Origin: DATLZC01 sp037444005 | GTDB lineage: Bacteria; Chloroflexota; Dehalococcoidia; DSTF01; JACRBR01 | Length of the DNA: 64,000 nucleotides | Direction of reading: 5' to 3' | Assembly (NCBI GenBank): GCA_037444005.1 | Contig: JBBING010000003.1 | Location: forward strand, 1-64,000 | Part shown: piece after piece, positions 43,584 to 51,624 of the stretch | Position numbering within the stretch: the stretch's first letter is position 1 | Layout of the letters: each line of letters begins with the position of its first letter | The notes under the pieces: generated by a model | Databases searched by the model: none | Seen by the model: the letters and a program-made list of their open reading frames with translations, nothing else | What the model was told of the DNA's origin: nothing | Position numbers and translations under genes: made by a program

Positions 43584-44390
43584 TCATCGTCCCGGCAGGA
43601 TGAGGCCGCTCTGCGTCCTGCGAAACGAGGGGGCTTCTTCCGAAGACGGGCGGGGCGGCGGCCCGACCGGCGTCGCCGGGCCGACGTGACGCCGCGACGT
43701 CGTGGCGAGGGGCGACGGCTCCTCCGCAGACGCTTCGACGAGCGCGTCCGCCAGGTCCTCTTCGAACTCGACCTCGCCGACCAGCGCGATCCTTCCGTCC
43801 ATGATGGTGGTCGGGACCTCGCGCACTTCGTGACGCTCCATGAGGTCGGGGAACTCGGTGACCTCGACGACGGACGCATGCACTCGCGGGCTGGCGAGCG
43901 CGAGCCGCGCCGCGATGAGCGCCATCGCGGCGGAATGCGGGCACGGGGGCGCCACCAGGACAGTAAGGTCGACGTCGCGGCGCATCTTTTTGAGGATTCG
44001 CGCCGTCTCTCTCGAGACCATGGGCTCGCCATGGGACGCCGCGATGATCGCGTCGACGAAGGCCGGGAACAGGTCGGCCGCGGGGATGCCGAAGAATCGC
44101 AGCGGACGGTTCAAGATGCCCCGGACGACGATGCCGGGAATGCGGTCGACGCCGAGCCGCGCCGCGGCGGCGCGCTCTTCGGAGAACTCATGCACGGTGA
44201 GGACGATGCGCTCGGACAGGCTCGCCAACTCGCGGAGCATCTTCCGCACGTCTTCGCAGAAGGCGCACTCCTCGCGACCGGGCAGGACCAGCTTCGAGGG
44301 CCGCTGGGTGAAGAAATCGATGCGAACTCTGCCGCCGAGCTCTCTCTCGAAGAGCGATCGAATCGCTTCCTGCTCGCGCAGCGGGATCAC
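43584..44390 (-). CDS. PDO-like tandem thioredoxin-fold protein
   Basis: 268 aa, two thioredoxin/glutaredoxin-like modules followed by a low-complexity Pro/Ser/Arg tail. Module 1 has a CAFC redox motif (near residue 42), module 2 has CPHS (PPCPHSAAMALIAARL), which keeps only one cysteine. Each ends in a cis-Pro segment (DRIPGIVV, REVPTTIM). Paralogue of the selenoprotein candidate at 61065-61757. ATGA overlap with pgsA. May act on thiols in envelope proteins or in the cytosol; no signal peptide is seen. Confidence 0.82.
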   Translation of the reverse strand: MIPLREQEAIRSLFERELGGRVRIDFFTQRPSKLVLPGREECAFCEDVRKMLRELASLSERIVLTVHEFSEERAAAARLGVDRIPGIVVRGILNRPLRFFGIPAADLFPAFVDAIIAASHGEPMVSRETARILKKMRRDVDLTVLVAPPCPHSAAMALIAARLALASPRVHASVVEVTEFPDLMERHEVREVPTTIMDGRIALVGEVEFEEDLADALVEASAEEPSPLATTSRRHVGPATPVGPPPRPSSEEAPSFRRTQSGLILPGR

Positions 44391-45022
44391 TTCGGGCCTC
44401 CCTCGGAATCTATGGAATCGGCCTCACGCAGGGCCTGCCGCACGGCGAGCAGCCGCTGGACCGCGGTGAGGTTCGCCAGGACGGCGAGCGCCCAGAGGGC
44501 GATGCGCACGGCGGGCGGCCAGGCCTGTCCTATGATAAGGGCCGCGCCCGTCAGGAGCACACGTTCTGCCCGCGTGAACAGCCCTTCGCGCAGGTCGACG
44601 CCGACACCCTGGGCCCTGGCTCGCACGTAGCTCACGAGCACCGAGCCGACGACGGCGGCGAAGATGACGCCCGCCATCGTGGCGTCGCTGTCGCCGGCGG
44701 TGTAGTGGTACAGCAGCCCGCCGAGGACCGCGGCTTCCGAAAGCCGGTCGAGCACCGAATCGTACACGGCCCCGAAGCGCGTCACGCGGCCCGTCGCCCG
44801 GGCCAGCGCGCCGTCGAGCAGATCCAGCGCGCTCGCCGCGAGCGTCGTCAGGCCGGCCGCGAGAAACCATCCCGATCCGGCGAAGGCGCCGGCGCCGACG
44901 TTGCCCAGAAAGCCCAGCGTCGACAGCGCGTTGGGCGTGATCCCCATTCGCGCCAGGACAGCTACGACCGGATCGAGGACCTGCGCGGGCGCCCGGCGCG
45001 GAAGCAGTTGCAGCGACGGCAT
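44387..45022 (-). CDS. pgsA: CDP-alcohol phosphatidyltransferase (PgsA/PI-synthase-like)
   Basis: 211 aa, about 5-6 membrane helices. The full CDP-alcohol phosphotransferase signature D-x2-DG-x2-AR-x8-G-x3-D-x3-D is visible in DLLDGALARATGRVTRFGAV, ending YDSVLD. Transfers a phosphatidyl group from CDP-diacylglycerol to an alcohol. The position directly after a PimA-like glycosyltransferase in an ino1 operon suggests inositol phosphate as acceptor (phosphatidylinositol-phosphate synthase), as in actinobacteria; glycerol phosphate remains an alternative. Confidence 0.85.
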   Translation of the reverse strand: MPSLQLLPRRAPAQVLDPVVAVLARMGITPNALSTLGFLGNVGAGAFAGSGWFLAAGLTTLAASALDLLDGALARATGRVTRFGAVYDSVLDRLSEAAVLGGLLYHYTAGDSDATMAGVIFAAVVGSVLVSYVRARAQGVGVDLREGLFTRAERVLLTGAALIIGQAWPPAVRIALWALAVLANLTAVQRLLAVRQALREADSIDSEGGPK

Positions 45023-45023
45023 C

Positions 45024-46181
45024 CTATCGCCCCGCTTCCTGCGCCGCGTCGAGCGTCGGGTGTCGCCGAATGACCGCGCGCTCGTAGAGGAGACGCTCGT
45101 AGTACGAGAGGACTTGCTGCGCGATCCGCCGCCAGTCGTACTGTTGCACGTGCTGCCGTCCTTCCTGGCTCATGCGGCGGCGCCGCTCCTCGTCCAGCAA
45201 CAGGTCCGTGAGGGCGAAAGCGAGCGCCTCTGCGTCGCGAGGCGGCACGAGCACCCCCTGGACGCCATGGGTGATGACGAGCGCGAACCCCTCGATGTTG
45301 GACGCGACGATGGGCAGCCCCGCCGCCATCGCTTCGAGCAGCACGATGCCCTGACTCTCGTAGCCCGTGTTGGGCGCGCAAAAGACGTGACAGGACTGGT
45401 AGTACCGGGGCAGTTCGTCGAACGGGACGTGACTCCGGAAGATCACGTCGCGCACGCCGGCGCGCCGCATGCTGCGCTCGTAGCGCTCGAACGAACCGGC
45501 GCCCACCACCACGAGCCGGGCCGTCGGGATGCGCTGCTTCACGCCTACGAACGCGCGCAGCAGATAGCTCAGCCCCTTCCGCCGCTCGGGACGCCCCACG
45601 AAGAGGATGTTGGGGCCGCCGGCGAGCTCCGGCAGTGGTTCGCGCGGCCTGGCGAAATGTTCCACATCGATGCCGTTCGGGATGATGTTGTAGTAGCCGG
45701 GAAAATACCGTGAGACGTGACGGGCGGCCGCCGCCGAGACCGCGATCTTGCCGTCGAGGCGCCGAAACCAGCGCCGGATGAGTCGCCTCCCGTACACGTA
45801 GTAGACGTTCGACTCCGCGGCCGCGTGGAAGGTGCCGACGTTGACGGCTTCCGAATAGCGCAGGAACTGAATCGGGAGCTGGGGCACGAACGGCTCGTGG
45901 ACGTGGACCACGTCGAACTGATGCTCGGCGAGCAGGCGGCGGACCGGTTTCGCCATGCGCAACGACAGGGAGATGCGGGCGATGGACCCGCCGACCCGCC
46001 AGGGAATCGGCCGTCCCAGCGCCACCACCGGGCAGTCCGCCGCCATCGGCTGGCCGGACGACGGGCCCACGATGAGGCACTCGTGGCCCCGGCGCACGAA
46101 CTCGCGGGCGAGGTGCCGGATGTGGTTGTTCACACCGCCGGGTACCGCGAGGTCGTAGGGCGAGACGAGAGCGACCTTCAC
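45024..46181 (-). CDS. PimA-like GT4 glycosyltransferase
   Basis: 385 aa GT-B protein. MKVALVSPYDLAVPGGVNNH, VVHVHEPFVPQLP and NIIPNGIDVEHF and the C-terminal GYESQGIVLLEAMAAGLPIV (E-x7-E) are those of PimA and its relatives. GDP-mannose:phosphatidylinositol mannosyltransferase activity is the best inference from operon context. Begins with ATG overlapping the PHP gene's stop; 1 bp before pgsA. Confidence 0.85.
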   Translation of the reverse strand: MKVALVSPYDLAVPGGVNNHIRHLAREFVRRGHECLIVGPSSGQPMAADCPVVALGRPIPWRVGGSIARISLSLRMAKPVRRLLAEHQFDVVHVHEPFVPQLPIQFLRYSEAVNVGTFHAAAESNVYYVYGRRLIRRWFRRLDGKIAVSAAAARHVSRYFPGYYNIIPNGIDVEHFARPREPLPELAGGPNILFVGRPERRKGLSYLLRAFVGVKQRIPTARLVVVGAGSFERYERSMRRAGVRDVIFRSHVPFDELPRYYQSCHVFCAPNTGYESQGIVLLEAMAAGLPIVASNIEGFALVITHGVQGVLVPPRDAEALAFALTDLLLDEERRRRMSQEGRQHVQQYDWRRIAQQVLSYYERLLYERAVIRRHPTLDAAQEAGR

Positions 46182-46930
46182 GGCAGCACCCGCTTGATGA
46201 AGCTACGGACCGTCGGAATCCAGCCCTGGGCGCGCGGCGTGGCCATCAGGCCTCGCCATTGTTGGACCGCGATGTTCCTCCATCCGAGGTCCGAGAGCCG
46301 GGGGTATCGCCCCGCGACCGCGCGGGTGGCGCGAGCCTCGATGGCGCGCCTGAGGTCCTGCGCCGTGGCCCCTTCGAATTCCGTGTACGCGCTCCCGATG
46401 GCCTGCAGGAAGTGAGCGTCGCTGCCGGCGATATCGGCGAGATGGTAGCGGGCGCCGTTCAGCGATGACGCCTTCCGCATGCCGATGCGGCCCGCGGGGC
46501 CGAGATTCACGGTCTCGATGCCGTCGAACGCGACCCCCGGAACGCCTTCGGCGAGGATGCGCTCGATAACGCGCTGCCCGACGCTGCGCGTCAGCCAGCT
46601 CATCGGATGGGGAATGATGCAGAGGCCCCCCAGGCGATGCACGGCGGCGAGCGTCTCGCGGAGGGGCCGCAGGCTCGGGACCGGCTCCTCGATGAACAGC
46701 GCGATGAGATGGCCTTCGATCGTGGTGATCTCCTCGCCCACCACCAGGTCGAAGCGATAGCGTCCGGCGGCCCATCGCTCGCGGGCGTCCAGAGCGGCGT
46801 CGAGCCGATCGTGCTCGGTGATCGCGATGACCGAAAGGTCCGTGCGCTCCTCGACATACTCGAGGATTTCTTCGACGCCGGCCATGCCGTCGCCGTAGGT
46901 GGTGTGAATGTGGAGGTCCGCCTTGCCCAC
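46178..46930 (-). CDS. PHP-domain phosphoesterase
   Basis: 250 aa, complete PHP set: ADLHIHTTYGDG, ITEHDRLD, VGEEITTIEGHL, IIPHPMSW and GSDAHF, giving a trinuclear metal site. Phosphoesterase of unknown substrate; within this operon it could release inositol from inositol phosphate or act on a phospholipid head group (inference). GTG start at 46930; a minus-strand TACAAT (46941-46946) 10 nt upstream overlaps the previous stop and may be an internal promoter. Upstream extension to 47032 is an artefact of the acyltransferase frame. Confidence 0.85.
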   Translation of the reverse strand: MGKADLHIHTTYGDGMAGVEEILEYVEERTDLSVIAITEHDRLDAALDARERWAAGRYRFDLVVGEEITTIEGHLIALFIEEPVPSLRPLRETLAAVHRLGGLCIIPHPMSWLTRSVGQRVIERILAEGVPGVAFDGIETVNLGPAGRIGMRKASSLNGARYHLADIAGSDAHFLQAIGSAYTEFEGATAQDLRRAIEARATRAVAGRYPRLSDLGWRNIAVQQWRGLMATPRAQGWIPTVRSFIKRVLP

Positions 46931-46938
46931 GTCGCGCG

Positions 46939-47901
46939 CTATTGTACCGCAGGGGTCGCCGGCGACCGGCCTTCGGCGGCCGAGCCTTCCGTCGAGGGTT
47001 CTTCCCAGCAGATGCGCTCGACCACGGTCCACTGACCTGGGTCGGCGGCCATGTGCTCCTCGAAGACCGCCATGAGCCGCGCGAGGTTTTCCCTGAGGTC
47101 TCGTTCGCGGTCGCCGGTGACTGTGAGGGGCATGGCCGGGCCGAGCTTCGCGTGCAGCGTGTAGCGTCCGGTGCGGCGAACCATCGCCGGGAACACGATC
47201 GCGCCCGTGCGCAGGGCGAGGTCGATGACGCCAGTGGGCGCGCGCATCATCCTGCCGCGGAATGGGACCATGACGCCCGTCCCCTGAATGTCGCGGTCGA
47301 ACAGGACGGCGACGATCTCTCCGCTGCGGAGCCGGCGGATAGCCTCCTTGATGCCGTCGAAGCTGGCCGTGCGGTAGATGTGGCCGTGCGCCTCGCGGAG
47401 CCGGTGCGTGAGATCCGAGAGCTGTCGCGGCTGGAGGGGTTCGGTCAGCGCGAACACGCGGATGCCGAGCGGGGCCAGCCCCTGAACAGCGATCTCGGGG
47501 TTCCCGTAGTGGGCGCTGGCCAGCACCACGCCCTTCCCGGTGGCGGCAGCCGCTCGCAGATCGTCGATGCCGTCGATGACGAGCCGCTTCCTCAGGAATT
47601 CGTCGAGGTCCATCCGCGGGAAGGCGATGAGGTCGGCGTAGTAGTACGCGGTATGACGGGCGGCTCTCCGGGCAGCGCGATCGATAGCGTCCTCGCTCGC
47701 GCCCGGGCCGAGCGCCAGACGCATGTTATGTTGCAGCGAGGCCCTGATGCCCGGGGCGAAGCGGTAGACGCGGTCGGCCACGAAGTCGGCGATGGCGTAT
47801 CGCGCGCGCAGCGGCAGCCGCCCGATCGTCTGATAGACGATCCAGAGCAGCCAGAACTTCCAGATGCCGCCGGCGCTGCGACGGCTTCCCGGGAGGCTCA
47901 C
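46939..47901 (-). CDS. LpxL/HtrB/PatA-like acyltransferase
   Basis: 320 aa LPLAT-type acyltransferase of the lipid-A biosynthesis acyltransferase family. N-terminal membrane helix, catalytic HX4E in ASAHYGNPEIAVQ, DRDIQGTGVMVPFRG. By operon position similar to PatA, which acylates the mannose of phosphatidylinositol mannosides. Stop lies inside a TACAAT hexamer. Confidence 0.85.
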   Translation of the reverse strand: MSLPGSRRSAGGIWKFWLLWIVYQTIGRLPLRARYAIADFVADRVYRFAPGIRASLQHNMRLALGPGASEDAIDRAARRAARHTAYYYADLIAFPRMDLDEFLRKRLVIDGIDDLRAAAATGKGVVLASAHYGNPEIAVQGLAPLGIRVFALTEPLQPRQLSDLTHRLREAHGHIYRTASFDGIKEAIRRLRSGEIVAVLFDRDIQGTGVMVPFRGRMMRAPTGVIDLALRTGAIVFPAMVRRTGRYTLHAKLGPAMPLTVTGDRERDLRENLARLMAVFEEHMAADPGQWTVVERICWEEPSTEGSAAEGRSPATPAVQ

Positions 47902-48770
47902 TCGGCAGGCTCCTCGGCCGGAGGCGCCGCTTCATCGAACCACGACGACGCCCACATCCGCCGGAAGATGTACCACTGTTCGGGGTGTTTGCGCACCTGC
48001 CGTTCGAGGGAACGCATGATGGCCTGCGTCAGCGCTCGCACATCCGCCTCCTCGTCGCCCGTCGGCTTGAAGCGGAGGCTGGCGTCGATCACGGGGATGA
48101 CGTGCGTCGGGTCGTCGTCACCTCTGAGGACGACGGCCGGCATCACGGCCGCGCCCATGCGCAGCGCCAGGCGCGCGGGCCCGGCGGACACGGTTGTCGG
48201 CGCGCCGAAGAACTCGACCGTCACGCTTTGGCCGGGCGCATCGACATCGATGAGCAGCGCGACCATCTCGCCGCGGCGCAGCGCCCGGACCAGGCCGGGG
48301 CCCACACCGGTGACAGGAACCACCTTCATGCCCAGGCGCTCGCGCGACTGAAAGACCAGCTCGGTGAGCTTCGGGTACGGAAAGACGTCGCCGACGGCGT
48401 TGACCGGGTAGTCGTAGGCGGCGAGAGAGGCGGCGCCCAGATCCCACACGCCGAAGTGCAGAGTAACGATGACGACGCCCTTGCCCTGACGATACAGGGC
48501 GTTGAGATTGTCCCAATCGTCGAAGCGCAGCCGGCGGCGGATTTCGTCGCGGGTCATCGTGGGGAAATGGACGAAATCGACGACGAAGCGGCCGAAGTTG
48601 CGGAACGCGCGGCGGGCGACGCGGTCGACCTCGCGGCGGTCCCGGGTCGCGAGCACGCGGGCGAGGTTCTCGTTGAGGCTGCGCCGCTGGCGCCGGAACA
48701 GCGGATAGCAGATGTCCGCCACCCGGGCCGCCACGAAATAGGCGGTCCGAAGGGGCAGCGGGCGCATCAC
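47898..48770 (-). CDS. second LpxL/HtrB/PatA-like acyltransferase (start uncertain)
   Basis: 290 aa from ATG 48770. HX4D motif in VTLHFGVWDLGAASL, VALLIDVDAPGQSVTVEFFG. A homologous stretch continues upstream in frame (FWRYNLWRVIYWLFRLTILV) for about 20 residues up to the ino1 stop, as expected for the family's membrane helix, but no ATG, GTG or TTG occurs in it except GTG 48773. The real start could be a non-canonical codon or this helix may be lost. Overlaps the next acyltransferase by 4 bp. Confidence 0.8.
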   Translation of the reverse strand: MMRPLPLRTAYFVAARVADICYPLFRRQRRSLNENLARVLATRDRREVDRVARRAFRNFGRFVVDFVHFPTMTRDEIRRRLRFDDWDNLNALYRQGKGVVIVTLHFGVWDLGAASLAAYDYPVNAVGDVFPYPKLTELVFQSRERLGMKVVPVTGVGPGLVRALRRGEMVALLIDVDAPGQSVTVEFFGAPTTVSAGPARLALRMGAAVMPAVVLRGDDDPTHVIPVIDASLRFKPTGDEEADVRALTQAIMRSLERQVRKHPEQWYIFRRMWASSWFDEAAPPAEEPAE

Positions 48771-48828
48771 GAGAATCGTGAGGCGAAACAGCCAGTAGAT
48801 GACGCGCCAGAGGTTGTAGCGCCAGAAA

Positions 48829-50190
48829 TCAGGCGGTGGCTGCGACCCCTGCGATGAACTCCTCCGTGAGCCGACGCGCTTCCTCGTCGCTGTATTGCCG
48901 GGGCGGCGACTTCATGAAGTACGCCGAGGGGCCCTCCAGCGGCCCGCTCAGGCCCCAATCGAGGGCAAGCTTACAGCACCGGATCGCGTCGATCACCACG
49001 CCGGCCGAGTTGGGGCTGTCCCACACCTCCAGCTTCAATTCGAGGTTGAGCGGCACGTTACCGAAGGTCGTGCCCTCCATCCGGATGTAGCACCACTTCC
49101 GGTCGAGCAACCACGGCACGTGGTCGCTCGGCCCGACATGGACGTCGTCCGAGGGCAGTTCGTAATCGAGCTGAGAGGTGACGGCCCCCGTCTTCGAGAT
49201 CTTCTTCGATTCGAGACGCTCGCGCTCGAGCATGTTCAAGAAGTCGGTGTTGCCCCCGAAGTTGAGCTGGTACGTCCGGTCGAGGCGCACACCACGGTCT
49301 CGGAACAGCTTCGTGAGCACCCGGTGGACGATGGTGGCGCCGACCTGGGACTTGATGTCGTCGCCGATGATCGGCAGGCCCGCGTCCTGGAACCGGCGGG
49401 GCCAGTAGCCGTTGGGGTCGCGGGCGATGAAGACAGGGATGCAGTTCACGAAGCCGCAGCCCGCCGCCAGCACCTGCTCGACGTACCACTTGGTGGCCTC
49501 CTCCGAGCCCACCGGCAGGTAGTTCACGACCACGTGCGTCTGGGTCTCCTTGAGGATGCGCACGATATCGGCGGTGCCGCCGGGCGCTTTGTAGATGACC
49601 TGCGAGAGGTACTTCCCCAGGCCGTCGTGGGTCATGCCGCGGGCGACGGTCACGCCCGTGAGAGGGACGTCGCAGAACTTGTAGGTGTTGTTCGGCGGGG
49701 TAAAGATGGCCTCGGCGAGATCCTTGCCGACTTTGTTGGCGTCGATGTCGATGGCGGCGACGAAGCGGATATCGCGCACGTGGTAGCCGCCCAGGTTGAC
49801 GTGCATCAAGCCCGGCACGAACTCGTCCTCGCGGGCGTCCTGGTAGAAGTAGACGCCCTGGACCAGCGACGACGCGCAGTTGCCGATTCCGATGATGGCG
49901 ACGTTGATGGGGCCCTTGTCTCCTGGCATGAGTGCCTCCTGCGAAGGGCGCCGCCCCCGCGTAGGCCGGGCCGACTCCGGCTCGAAGAGCTCGCGCTCCG
50001 GCAGCCCGAGGATGTCGGCGACCGCCTCACGAAAGCTGCGGCTGGGCCGCTTGGCGCCCGACTTTACCAGCGAGAGGTAGCTCTCGCTGAATCGCTGTCC
50101 GCGCCGGGCCAACTCGGCCAACAGCCATCGCTGCGTCCGGCCCTGCGCTTCCAGCACGTCGAACAATCGCGGCTTTACTCGATCCGGCAT
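48829..50190 (-). CDS. ino1: XRE-family HTH fused to inositol-1-phosphate synthase
   Basis: 453 aa in one frame. Residues 1-75 are an XRE/Cro-type helix-turn-helix (LFDVLEAQGRTQRWLLAELA, ESYLSLVKSGAKRPSRSFRE, AVADILGLPERELF), then a short Arg/Pro linker, then from residue 88 a full-length actinobacterial-type myo-inositol-1-phosphate synthase: INVAIIGIGNCASSLVQGVY, VNYLPVGSEEATKWY, DDIKSQVGATIVHRVLT, LNFGGNTDFLNM. AGGAGG lies 5 nt before Met-88 (ATG 49929), so a shorter enzyme without the HTH can also be made. Converts glucose 6-phosphate to inositol phosphate. Head of the inositol-lipid operon. Confidence 0.88.
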   Translation of the reverse strand: MPDRVKPRLFDVLEAQGRTQRWLLAELARRGQRFSESYLSLVKSGAKRPSRSFREAVADILGLPERELFEPESARPTRGRRPSQEALMPGDKGPINVAIIGIGNCASSLVQGVYFYQDAREDEFVPGLMHVNLGGYHVRDIRFVAAIDIDANKVGKDLAEAIFTPPNNTYKFCDVPLTGVTVARGMTHDGLGKYLSQVIYKAPGGTADIVRILKETQTHVVVNYLPVGSEEATKWYVEQVLAAGCGFVNCIPVFIARDPNGYWPRRFQDAGLPIIGDDIKSQVGATIVHRVLTKLFRDRGVRLDRTYQLNFGGNTDFLNMLERERLESKKISKTGAVTSQLDYELPSDDVHVGPSDHVPWLLDRKWCYIRMEGTTFGNVPLNLELKLEVWDSPNSAGVVIDAIRCCKLALDWGLSGPLEGPSAYFMKSPPRQYSDEEARRLTEEFIAGVAATA

Positions 50191-50203
50191 GAGAATCGGA
50201 CGA

Positions 50204-50223
50204 TGGTAAAGATAGCCTTACCA
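50204..50223. promoter_or_regulatory. operator-like inverted repeat TGGTAA-N8-TTACCA
   Basis: Perfect 6-bp arms at 50204-50209 and 50218-50223, between the -10 and the ATG of the HTH-ino1 gene. A further GGTAAAG half-site lies at 50271-50277. Position suits repression by the HTH domain it precedes. Confidence 0.6.
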
Positions 50224-50229
50224 CGGTCG

Positions 50230-50258
50230 AGCATACGTCACCGCAGCGGCGCCGTCAA
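50230..50258 (-). promoter_or_regulatory. promoter of the HTH-ino1 operon
   Basis: Minus-strand TTGACG (50253-50258), 17-bp spacer, TATGCT (50230-50235). About 40 bp upstream of ATG 50190. Confidence 0.7.
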
Positions 50259-50283
50259 TGGTGAAGTCGGGGTAAAGTTCGGG

Positions 50284-51192
50284 TCAGGACGGGCGAAGGT
50301 GCGAGGCGAGCCCTTCGCGGAGCGGCGTTAGGCGCAGCTCCAGCGCCGCCAGCAGAGGGCCGTTGTCCGCCACCGCGCTGTGCGTGATGAAGTCCACCGC
50401 GTCCGCAGAGAGTGGGGGATTTGGCAAGAGCGAGGCCACGCGACCGATGAGCTTCCCGAGGACGACGGGCTGATGCAGGATGAACCGGCGCTTCCCGGCG
50501 ACCTCGAGGGCGGTGCGGATGACCTCGTCCATCGTCATGACGTCCGGCCCGCCGATCTCGAACGTCTGGTTGACGCACGCGGGCGTCTGCAGGGAGAGCA
50601 CGACCGCTTTCGCCACGTCTTCCACGAACACCGGCTGCATGAGCTGCTTGCCATCGCCGAAGGTCGGCACGAACGGGAGGAACTTCGCGAAGCCCAGGAA
50701 GCGGTTCAGTGCCACGTCTTCAGGGCCGTACACCCAGGTCGGCCGGAAGATGGTAAACGGGATGCCGCTGGCGCGGATCGCCTCCTCGGCCTGCCACTTG
50801 AACCGGAACCAGTGCTTGTCGGCGTCGGGCGCGGCGCCAACGCCGCTCAGGTATACGATGCGCTTGACCCCCGCCGCCTTCGACGCCTCCACGAGGTTGA
50901 CGGTTCCCCGGTAGTCGACGTTCTCGAACGTCCAGCCTTTCCGCGGGATTTCGATGGGGGACGTCGGAAACTGAACGCAGTTGATCACCGTGTCGACGCC
51001 GCGGAGGGCGGTGGTGAGGGATGCGGGATCCGTGACGTCGCCGCCGCGCGCCTCCAGGGTGTACTCGGGAAAGCGCTGCGCTACCTTCGAGGGGATGCGC
51101 GAGAGCACCGCCACCGGCGCGGGCCGCTGGCGCATCAACTCGCGCACGATGGCCGATCCGATGAATCCGGTGCCTCCCGCGACGAGGATCAT
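50284..51192 (-). CDS. NAD(P)-binding NDUFA9-like/NmrA-like atypical SDR
   Basis: 302 aa. Rossmann motif MILVAGGTGFIGSAIVREL, YRGTVNLVEASKAAGVKRIV, FTIFRPTWVYGPEDVALNRF, QPVFVEDVAKAVV. Resembles NDUFA9-like proteins that bind NADPH near complex I, or sugar-nucleotide epimerases. GGAAGGAG precedes ATG 51192; longer in-frame reading to 51480 runs through another gene. It ends 25 bp before the HTH-ino1 promoter region. Confidence 0.82.
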   Translation of the reverse strand: MILVAGGTGFIGSAIVRELMRQRPAPVAVLSRIPSKVAQRFPEYTLEARGGDVTDPASLTTALRGVDTVINCVQFPTSPIEIPRKGWTFENVDYRGTVNLVEASKAAGVKRIVYLSGVGAAPDADKHWFRFKWQAEEAIRASGIPFTIFRPTWVYGPEDVALNRFLGFAKFLPFVPTFGDGKQLMQPVFVEDVAKAVVLSLQTPACVNQTFEIGGPDVMTMDEVIRTALEVAGKRRFILHQPVVLGKLIGRVASLLPNPPLSADAVDFITHSAVADNGPLLAALELRLTPLREGLASHLRPS

Positions 51193-51272
51193 GGTGTAGG
51201 CTCCTTCCAGCGTGCGCGCCAACGAGCGGCGGGCTTCATGCTTCCACGGCGTCGCGTGCGAGTCAAGCAGTG

Positions 51273-51482
51273 TCAGAAGGCGAGCCGTAGCAACGGCACG
51301 AGCAGAGCCAGGACGAACAACGCCGCGACGAGCGCGATCATCCACGGGCGCAGCGGCGAAGGGCGCGGCTCCCAGTCGCTGTAACCGTGCGCCTCGGTCA
51401 GATCCCAGTCGGGGTCGTCCGGGTCTGGGTCCCAGTACGTCTCGTCGTCTTGCGTTCGGCCGTTCGGGTCGTCGGGCCACAT
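51273..51482 (-). CDS. small acidic single-pass membrane protein
   Basis: 69 aa. N-terminus is Asp/Trp/Pro-rich (PDPDDPDWD), C-terminus has one membrane helix (PWMIALVAALFVLALLVPLL). GGAGG lies 8 nt before ATG 51482 and a minus-strand TACAAT lies at 51508-51513. Not recognised. Upstream of the NDUFA9-like gene on the same strand. Confidence 0.6.
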   Translation of the reverse strand: MWPDDPNGRTQDDETYWDPDPDDPDWDLTEAHGYSDWEPRPSPLRPWMIALVAALFVLALLVPLLRLAF

Positions 51483-51566
51483 CGCTGTCGCCTCCGCGGT
51501 GGGTCCCATTGTACCGCTGCGCCAGGAACGTGAGCGGACGGGTTCAGCCAAACCGACGAGGGGTGT

Positions 51567-51572
51567 ATCATC
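51567..51572 (+). promoter_or_regulatory. -10-like hexamer upstream of the LLM gene
   Basis: TATCAT about 50 bp before the start codon; part of a divergent region with the minus-strand TACAAT at 51508-51513. Confidence 0.3.
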
Positions 51573-51624
51573 CGCTTCGCTCGCCCGGACTGGAAGGCGG
51601 CGAGAGAAAGCGAGGATGTGCGAC

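Noticed and set aside
46930..47032. 34-residue N-terminal extension of the PHP protein
   Set aside because: It overlaps the end of the acyltransferase gene and is Arg/Gly-rich; the PHP motif HIHTTYGDG follows GTG 46930 at the usual distance.
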